Shown: one piece after another, positions 13,048-16,558 of the stretch
How the letters are laid out: every line of letters begins with the position of its first letter
Numbering within the stretch: position 1 is the stretch's first letter
Source: Alphaproteobacteria bacterium
Lineage (GTDB): Bacteria; Pseudomonadota; Alphaproteobacteria; Rs-D84; NBLK01
NCBI GenBank assembly: GCA_016936785.1
Contig: JAFGXE010000080.1
Span: 1-16,558, forward strand
DNA length: 16,558 nucleotides
Direction of reading: 5' to 3'
Made by a program: the position numbers and the translations under genes
Notes under the pieces: generated by a model
Database searches by the model: none
What the model was told of the DNA's origin: nothing
The model's input: the letters and a program-made list of their open reading frames with translations, nothing else

Positions 13048-13560
13048 CTAGTATATGATATCTATCTGATATCCCCATCCATTCACATGGTTAGATATAT
13101 AGGTTCCAGCTTTTTCTGATCCAGTAAATGTAATACTTCCTCCGGCAGTGATTATTCCACTTCCAGATTCATCAAGAGTTAATGAGCCACCTGTTCCGTC
13201 TGTACTTAAAACTGGAGTGAACAGAAGACTGTCAAGCCCAAGTCCATTATAAGCTAACCGTGCAGTACTTCCATTTGTTGTAATGGATACTTCTGTATTT
13301 TCTTTTCCTGAAATAGTGAAAGAAGCAGAGATTACAGTCCCCCCACAAATATAGGCAGAAGGACAAGAGATATTTCCGCTTGAATCCATACTTAATGTTC
13401 CAGGGCCATCAATGGCAACATCACCAAAATCAATACTTTGTGTTTCTTCAATGGAAAGAGGTGTAATCATATTGACATGAGCTTCACCAGTTGTTGTTGC
13501 GGCATGAATTGATGACAGGCTTCCGAAAGTAAACAAAACACCTAAAAACAATTTCTTCAT
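13048..13560 (-). CDS. DUF4402-type secreted protein, paralogue 1
   Basis: This is an exported beta-rich protein of the DUF4402 kind, whose function is unknown. ATG 13560 has AAGGAG about 7 bases upstream; the reading frame extends 24 codons further but without a start signal. The 170 residues begin with a signal peptide (MKKLFLGVLFTFGSLSSIHA, cleavage expected after A20). The mature part shows the DUF4402 pattern: ITPLSIEETQSIDFGDVAIDGPGTL at about 32-56, GGTVISASFTISGKENTEVSIT at about 73-94 and GGSITFTGSEKAGTY near the C-terminus. Cysteines C66 and C72 could form a disulfide and are conserved in paralogue 2 at the same positions. It is flanked on both sides by repeat copies. Confidence 0.85.
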   Translation of the reverse strand: MKKLFLGVLFTFGSLSSIHAATTTGEAHVNMITPLSIEETQSIDFGDVAIDGPGTLSMDSSGNISCPSAYICGGTVISASFTISGKENTEVSITTNGSTARLAYNGLGLDSLLFTPVLSTDGTGGSLTLDESGSGIITAGGSITFTGSEKAGTYISNHVNGWGYQIDIIY

Positions 13561-13602
13561 TTTTTTCTCCTTTTTTAAGATGATATCATAAATGAACAAG
13601 GT

Positions 13603-13639
13603 AAAAAAGAAAAAATTTGCGCAAAAGTGCAACTTTTTT
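13603..13639 (-). promoter_or_regulatory. upstream block shared by the two DUF4402 genes (copy 1)
   Basis: The plus-strand sequence AAAAAAGAAAAAATTTGCGC and the following bases up to 13639 align closely with 15621-15655, upstream of paralogue 2. Both contain a GCGCAA/GTGCAA core followed by AAGTG. The block sits between the gene and an adjoining repeat copy in both places. It probably carries the shared promoter-proximal region. A plausible -10 box for this gene is TATGAT on the minus strand at about 13592-13587, inside the non-conserved part. Confidence 0.5.
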
Positions 13640-13645
13640 GAAAAA

Positions 13646-13726
13646 TGGTTGAAAAGGTTGGACGTAATCCGAACTTTTTATTATGAAGATGTGTTGAATA
13701 TTTATCCGTTTGTTAAAGAAAAATAG
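13646..13726 (+). repeat. dispersed coding-like repeat, copy 2
   Basis: In the shared frame it reads WLKRLDVIRTFYYEDVLNIY, then PFVKEK and a TAG stop at 13724-13726. It is uninterrupted for 26 codons. It lies immediately upstream of DUF4402 paralogue 1, joined to the conserved upstream block, exactly as copy 4 lies upstream of paralogue 2. Confidence 0.8.
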
Positions 13727-13742
13727 ATAAAATGATTTTTCT

Positions 13743-13772
13743 CTTGAAATTTTATTTATAGGTTACTAATTA
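13743..13772 (+). promoter_or_regulatory. promoter of the hsp20 pair, possibly heat-shock type
   Basis: CTTGAAA (13743-13749) is the -35 sequence of heat-shock sigma (RpoH) promoters, and its TTGAAA also fits sigma70. TAATTA (13767-13772) lies 17 bases after it. No CCCCAT-like RpoH -10 box is evident, so the sigma factor is uncertain. Confidence 0.5.
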
Positions 13773-13803
13773 AAAAATATAGAATGAAACAAAGGAGGTC
13801 ATA

Positions 13804-14283
13804 ATGACAAAAAACTTGATGAAATATTCAATTGAACCACGTCGGAGGGAGTTATCTCCGTTTGGATCTTTACGGTCAGATATCAATCGTTTATTTGATG
13901 ATTTCTTTTCACCATTTAATATTTCTGAATTTCCATCGTCAAAAGCGATTTTTCAGCCACGTATGGATATTGTTGAAACGGATAAAGAGTATGAGGTTAA
14001 AGTAGACCTGCCAGGCATGAAAGAAAAAGATGTAAATGTTGAAATTCATGATGGCCTTTTAACAATCGAAGGTGAGGCTTCTGAAGAAAAAGAAGACAAG
14101 CAAAAAAACTATCATCTTTGTGAAAGACAATATAGCTCTTTTCATCGAAGTGTATCTATTTCAAAAGATGTTGATGAAGAAAAAGCGGAAGCTTCTTTCA
14201 AAGATGGTGTTTTGACGGTAAATTTACCTAAGAAAGAAGAGGCTCAAAAAACAGTCCGGAAACTTGAAATAAAACATGGATAA
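13804..14283 (+). CDS. small heat-shock protein Hsp20, cytoplasmic
   Basis: This ATP-independent holdase binds unfolding proteins and keeps them refoldable. The 159 residues comprise an N-terminal arm (LRSDINRLFDDFFSPF, about 23-38) and an alpha-crystallin domain at about 51-142. The domain carries the family motifs YEVKVDLPGMKEKDVNVEI, NYHLCERQYSSFHRSVSI and the terminal DGVLTVNLPKK (GxLxxxxP). A C-terminal tail contains LEI, matching the I/L-x-I anchor that docks neighbouring subunits. AAAGGAGGT lies 5 bases before the ATG. It has no signal peptide. A second, membrane-anchored Hsp20 gene follows 39 bases later on the same transcript. The two share the NYHLxERQY segment and look paralogous. 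Confidence 0.94.
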   Translation: MTKNLMKYSIEPRRRELSPFGSLRSDINRLFDDFFSPFNISEFPSSKAIFQPRMDIVETDKEYEVKVDLPGMKEKDVNVEIHDGLLTIEGEASEEKEDKQKNYHLCERQYSSFHRSVSISKDVDEEKAEASFKDGVLTVNLPKKEEAQKTVRKLEIKHG

Positions 14284-14322
14284 AGTAAAGGAGTAGGTTG
14301 CCCCTTAAAAAGGAGGGAATAA

Positions 14323-14907
14323 ATGAAAAATTTAAAAATATTTCTGATGCGAAAAAAAGTAATTTTTATGATTGGAATATTGGCGTTGATTTCACTAAGT
14401 GTCTTTGGGTATTACCAGTCAAGATATTTTAAAGCTGAAAAGCCAAAGAAGGTCGAAATGGTTGTATACAATCATCCAAAATTTGAGAGAGATCCTTTTT
14501 TTGAAGATATAGATAATCATTTTAATCATATTTGGCGTAACGTTGATTTTTCTTTTCCGGAGATTAAGGTTGTACATCAAAATATACCACGAGTAGATAT
14601 GATTGAAAATGAAAAGTCACTTGAGATTATTGCAGAATTCCCTGGAATAAAAAAAGAAGAAATCAATATTTCGATTCAAAATGAGTATCTTATTTTAGAA
14701 GCGAAATCTCAAAAAAAGAATGAAGAAAAGAAGAAAAACTATCATCTTAGAGAGCGACAATACGGATTTAGCAAAAGGGTATTGCGATTGCCATATTATG
14801 TAAATACACAAAAAGCAACTTCTGTTTTTGAAAATGGAATATTAACAATTAGTATTCCGAAAAAAGAAAAGATGGAAATGTCGCCTAAAAATATTGAGAT
14901 CCAATAA
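14323..14907 (+). CDS. membrane-anchored Hsp20-family protein
   Basis: The 194 residues carry an Hsp20 alpha-crystallin domain at about 88-182 (EIIAEFPGIKKEEINISI, NYHLRERQYGFSKRV, ENGILTISIPK). A terminal IEI (191-193) matches the I-x-I subunit-docking motif, so the chaperone parts look intact. The unusual feature is the N-terminus: a basic start (MKNLKIFLMRKK) followed by a hydrophobic helix (about 13-31) with no AxA cleavage site, so it is probably a signal anchor. The basic residues on both sides leave orientation uncertain. Export of the domain to the periplasm is plausible, but attachment to the cytoplasmic face is also possible. AAGGAGGG lies about 5 bases before the ATG. Co-transcription with the first Hsp20 is expected. 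Confidence 0.9.
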   Translation: MKNLKIFLMRKKVIFMIGILALISLSVFGYYQSRYFKAEKPKKVEMVVYNHPKFERDPFFEDIDNHFNHIWRNVDFSFPEIKVVHQNIPRVDMIENEKSLEIIAEFPGIKKEEINISIQNEYLILEAKSQKKNEEKKKNYHLRERQYGFSKRVLRLPYYVNTQKATSVFENGILTISIPKKEKMEMSPKNIEIQ

Positions 14908-14913
14908 AGATTG

Positions 14914-14938
14914 AGACAGACTTTCAAGTCTGTCTTTT
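14914..14938 (+). terminator. terminator of the hsp20 pair
   Basis: AGACAGACT / AGTCTGTCT (14914-14922 with 14927-14935) forms a 9-bp stem with a four-base loop and ends in TTTT. The T-run is short. It starts 6 bases after the second Hsp20 stop, and repeat copy 3 begins 3 bases after it. Confidence 0.75.
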
Positions 14939-14941
14939 AAA

Positions 14942-15085
14942 TTGAAGAGGTTGGGTATAATCCGAACAGAGGGTTATGAAGATGTATTGAGTGTTTACTC
15001 TCTTCTATGGCTGAGAAAATTGAATGAATTTCAAGCTAAAACTTTATTAGATCCGTTATATAAAGATTTAAAGTTTAGTAAATAA
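14942..15085 (+). repeat. dispersed coding-like repeat, copy 3
   Basis: In the shared frame it reads LKRLGIIRTEGYEDVLSVYS and stays open for 47 codons to a TAA at 15083-15085. Similarity to the other copies fades after about 15006. The open tail (LLWLRKLNEF, ending KDLKFSK) overlaps the end of DUF4402 paralogue 2 by 11 bases on the opposite strand. No ribosome binding site or start codon makes it a convincing gene. Confidence 0.75.
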
Positions 15086-15572
15086 CATTAACCACAAAAG
15101 GAATCCCTCCTGAATTTTCTGTTGAATAAAACCCAGCAACCTCATTCCCTGTAAAATACACTTCTCCTCCCATCTCAAACTTATTTAAAGCAGGATCTGC
15201 ATTTAGTATTAAATTGCTTCGACCTGGATCTGCTATAAAAGTAAGTGTTTCAGATCCTCCGTTTCTAACTAAAGTCGCATCTGAAGCAATAGAGATAAAA
15301 ACTTGTTCCCCCTCTTTCCCTGATACTTGAAACACGCCTGACTTTACATTTCCAGAACAAACGTAAGCATCTGAGCACCACATTGTATCATCATAATTTA
15401 ATTGGAGTGATCCAGGGCCATCTAAAGCAATATCTCCCATATCAACACCTTGAGTTTGCTCAACAGATAAAGGTGTAATCATATTGACATGAGCTTCACC
15501 AGTTGTTGTTGCGGCATGAATTGAAGATAATATCCCAAAATTAAATAATAGACCTAAAAGTAAATTTTTCAT
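15075..15572 (-). CDS. DUF4402-type secreted protein, paralogue 2
   Basis: The 165 residues have the same plan as paralogue 1: signal peptide (MKNLLLGLLFNFGILSSIHA, cleavage after A20), then ATTTGEAHVNMITPLS, DGPGSL at 51-56, C66 and C72, a VFQVSGKEGEQVFISI strand region, and FTGNEVAGFYS near the C-terminus. AAGGAG lies about 5 bases before the ATG. Bases 15471-15524 (codons 17-34) are identical to the paralogue 1 gene at all 54 positions, whereas the rest of the mature protein is well diverged. A repeat copy and a shared upstream block lie just upstream of the gene, as in paralogue 1. Function is unknown; a surface or matrix role is only a guess from export and beta-rich composition. Confidence 0.83.
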   Translation of the reverse strand: MKNLLLGLLFNFGILSSIHAATTTGEAHVNMITPLSVEQTQGVDMGDIALDGPGSLQLNYDDTMWCSDAYVCSGNVKSGVFQVSGKEGEQVFISIASDATLVRNGGSETLTFIADPGRSNLILNADPALNKFEMGGEVYFTGNEVAGFYSTENSGGIPFVVNVIY

Positions 15573-15620
15573 GCTTTCTCCTTAATGTATGTAAAAAATA
15601 TAGCAGAAATTCAATAAAAT

Positions 15621-15655
15621 AAAAAGAAAAAGTTGTGCAAAAAGTGAAGTTTTTA
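15621..15655 (-). promoter_or_regulatory. upstream block shared by the two DUF4402 genes (copy 2)
   Basis: Aligns with 13603-13639 (A-rich run, then GTGCAA and AAGTG, then T-run). A candidate -10 box TATATT on the minus strand lies nearer the gene at about 15602-15597. The block ends 2 bases before repeat copy 4. Confidence 0.45.
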
Positions 15656-15657
15656 CA

Positions 15658-15740
15658 TGGTTGGAAAGGTTGGACTAGTTTAGAGCTTTTTATGGGGAGA
15701 ATGTTTATTCTCTTATTTAAGAACAATGCCAAGAATCCTG
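15658..15740 (+). repeat. dispersed repeat, copy 4 (degenerate)
   Basis: The shared frame reads WLERLD, a TAG stop, FRAFYGENV, then after a 9-base deletion YSLI, a TAA stop and EQCQES. The last part matches QNQYQEHL of copy 1, so this copy extends further than copies 2 and 5 but carries two in-frame stops. It adjoins the upstream block of DUF4402 paralogue 2. Confidence 0.7.
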
Positions 15741-15809
15741 GATATTTAGAAAAGTTAAGTGGTATTTATGTTTAGGTGTTTTATGTTTTTTGAGAAGTAA
15801 AAAGAAAAG

Positions 15810-15848
15810 AACAACTCATAAGTTACCTTAAGTAACGAATGAGTTGTT
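15810..15848 (-). terminator. terminator of the 112-residue exported protein gene
   Basis: AACAACTCAT / ATGAGTTGTT (15810-15819 with 15839-15848) forms a 10-bp outer stem. An inner 5-bp stem GTTAC/GTAAC follows across a two-by-two internal loop. On the minus strand it is followed by CTTTTCTTTTTAC. It lies 7 bases after the gene's stop codon. The T-run is imperfect. Confidence 0.75.
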
Positions 15849-15855
15849 ATGTTGT

Positions 15856-16194
15856 TTATTCCAAATCTAAAAGATATAACTCTTTGTCGATTTGGTGAAT
15901 TTTTTTCTTTTTTATGAATGCTTTTATCAAGGATGATGTTCCTATAACTGTCCAAGAACCCATCATTACCCCCCAAGTGCCTAACGCTCTTTCATCTTTG
16001 TAAATTAAAGATTCAAGAAAAAATCCGGTTGAAGCTCCTAAGATAAATATTCCCCCATCCGTAACAATTTCTTTGTTTAAAACATTTTCTTTTTCTTGAA
16101 GTAGGGAATCTCTTATTTCATTCACGTGATCTGTTGTTTGGGCATTTGCCCAAACATTTGCAATCATAAAGATCGCAAAGATTAATTTTTTCAT
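15856..16194 (-). CDS. small exported membrane protein of unknown function
   Basis: The 112 residues begin with a signal peptide (MKKLIFAIFMIANVWANA, cleavage after A18, then QTT). A charged helical stretch follows (about 23-45, EIRDSLLQEKENVLNKEI). Two hydrophobic glycine-rich segments come next (about 47-64, GGIFILGASTGFFLESLI; about 72-92, GTWGVMMGSWTVIGTSSLI). The C-terminus is lysine-rich, KKKKIHQIDKELYLLDLE. I do not recognise a family. The ribosome binding site is weak or absent (A-rich leader), so the start rests on the signal peptide. A dedicated terminator lies just downstream. It sits between repeat copies 4 and 5. Confidence 0.72.
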   Translation of the reverse strand: MKKLIFAIFMIANVWANAQTTDHVNEIRDSLLQEKENVLNKEIVTDGGIFILGASTGFFLESLIYKDERALGTWGVMMGSWTVIGTSSLIKAFIKKKKIHQIDKELYLLDLE

Positions 16195-16341
16195 TTTTCA
16201 TTTGTTTTTTTAGTTTTAATAAATAGGTTGAGGTTTCAGGATATAACAAAAAAATGCATTTGTAAAGAATTTTGTTAACTTAGCCTAACTTTAAACAAAC
16301 ATATAAGTATTTTATTTATAATTCATATACATAGAAAACAA

Positions 16342-16419
16342 TGGTTGAAGAGGTTAGACATAGTCCGAACAGAAAGTTATGAAGACGTATTGAGTGTTTA
16401 CTATCTTGTTAAAGATTAA
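16342..16419 (+). repeat. dispersed coding-like repeat, copy 5
   Basis: In the shared frame it reads WLKRLDIVRTESYEDVLSVY, then YLVKD and a TAA stop at 16417-16419. It is uninterrupted for 25 codons and close in sequence to copies 1 and 3. Confidence 0.8.
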
Positions 16420-16430
16420 CATTGAGAATG

Positions 16431-16485
16431 TTGTTGAAGATATTAGACAAAGTTAGCATAAAATGTTATGCACATTATTCAAGTC
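16431..16485 (+). repeat. dispersed repeat, degenerate copy 5b in tandem
   Basis: Base by base, TTGTTGAAGATATTAGACAA and the following bases to about 16485 align with copy 5 (TGGTTGAAGAGGTTAGACAT and on). The shared frame reads LLKILDKVSIKCYAHYSS against WLKRLDIVRTESYEDVLS. It lies 11 bases after copy 5, in the same tandem arrangement as copies 1 and 1b. Confidence 0.55.
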
Positions 16486-16536
16486 TCGATTTGCTGATTT
16501 TTAATAGATTTTTGAATTTAGAAAAGTATATTTATC

Positions 16537-16555
16537 GAACATATCTGATATGTTC
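16537..16555. repeat. inverted repeat at the window edge
   Basis: GAACATAT / ATATGTTC (16537-16544 with 16548-16555) is a perfect 8-bp inverted repeat with loop CTG. It may be an operator or half of a terminator for a gene outside the window. Nothing beyond 16558 is visible to decide. Confidence 0.4.
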
Positions 16556-16558
16556 ATA

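Larger units (their letters stand above)
16195..16558. other. gene-free right end: repeat copies and an edge palindrome
   Basis: No gene is seen after 16194. The stretch is very A/T-rich and holds repeat copies 5 and 5b plus the inverted repeat at the window edge, listed separately. Bases 16195-16340 would contain the promoter of the 112-residue gene, but no strong -35/-10 pair is evident. Confidence 0.5.

Noticed and set aside
12823..16490. CRISPR array or integron attC array as an explanation of the regular repeats
   Set aside because: Copies are about 75-120 bp, diverged and coding-like rather than short, identical and palindromic. Spacing is whole genes on both strands, and no cas gene or integrase gene is present.

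Overview
The window looks like AT-rich chromosome from an alphaproteobacterium. The evidence is the alpha-operon end rpsK-rpoA-rplQ with a GTG-started rpoA, an alphaproteobacterial-type insertion in PheS, tolQRA running into era, and a lysine-tailed L17. The base composition, many short lineage-specific genes, and DUF4402 and small heat-shock genes among degenerate repeats suggest a host-associated lineage (Holosporales- or Rickettsiales-like). That placement is inference.

Layout. Bases 1-1900 carry the 3' end of rpsK, then rpoA, rplQ and tRNA-Arg(ACG) with a strong terminator. Bases 1900-3213 are a loosely packed accessory stretch holding one NERD-domain nuclease-like gene and perhaps a 21-residue micro-ORF. 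Bases 3214-9046, all on the minus strand, are the rpmI-rplT / pheS-pheT cluster. A NUDIX gene and a GNAT acetyltransferase gene sit between rplT and pheS, and a small unknown gene follows pheT. At 9174-9359 lies a complete miniature plus-strand transcription unit (promoter, ribosome binding site, 20-codon basic peptide, terminator). It converges on smpB. From 9963 the plus strand carries tolQ-tolR-tolA-era and tRNA-Thr(TGT).

Bases 12823-16558 are the most unusual part. At least seven copies, all in the same orientation, of a roughly 75-120 bp repeat separate a small set of genes: repeat - DUF4402 secreted protein - repeat - two Hsp20 genes - repeat - second DUF4402 protein - repeat - small exported protein - repeat. 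The copies share one reading frame (core WLKRLDxIRTExYEDVL) and vary mostly at codon third positions, so they look like decayed copies of a coding sequence. The two DUF4402 genes share 54 identical bases around the signal-peptide cleavage site and a common upstream block attached to a repeat copy, although the rest of the proteins has diverged. One Hsp20 has an N-terminal membrane anchor.

How the genes work together. The first half is core transcription and translation machinery (RNA polymerase alpha, L17, L35, L20, PheRS, SmpB, Era, two tRNAs) plus envelope-energising TolQRA. The right-hand end is an accessory envelope and stress block built by local duplication. The smpB and NERD genes each have a promoter -10 box only 6-9 bases from the start codon and no ribosome binding site, so both may be translated from leaderless mRNAs.
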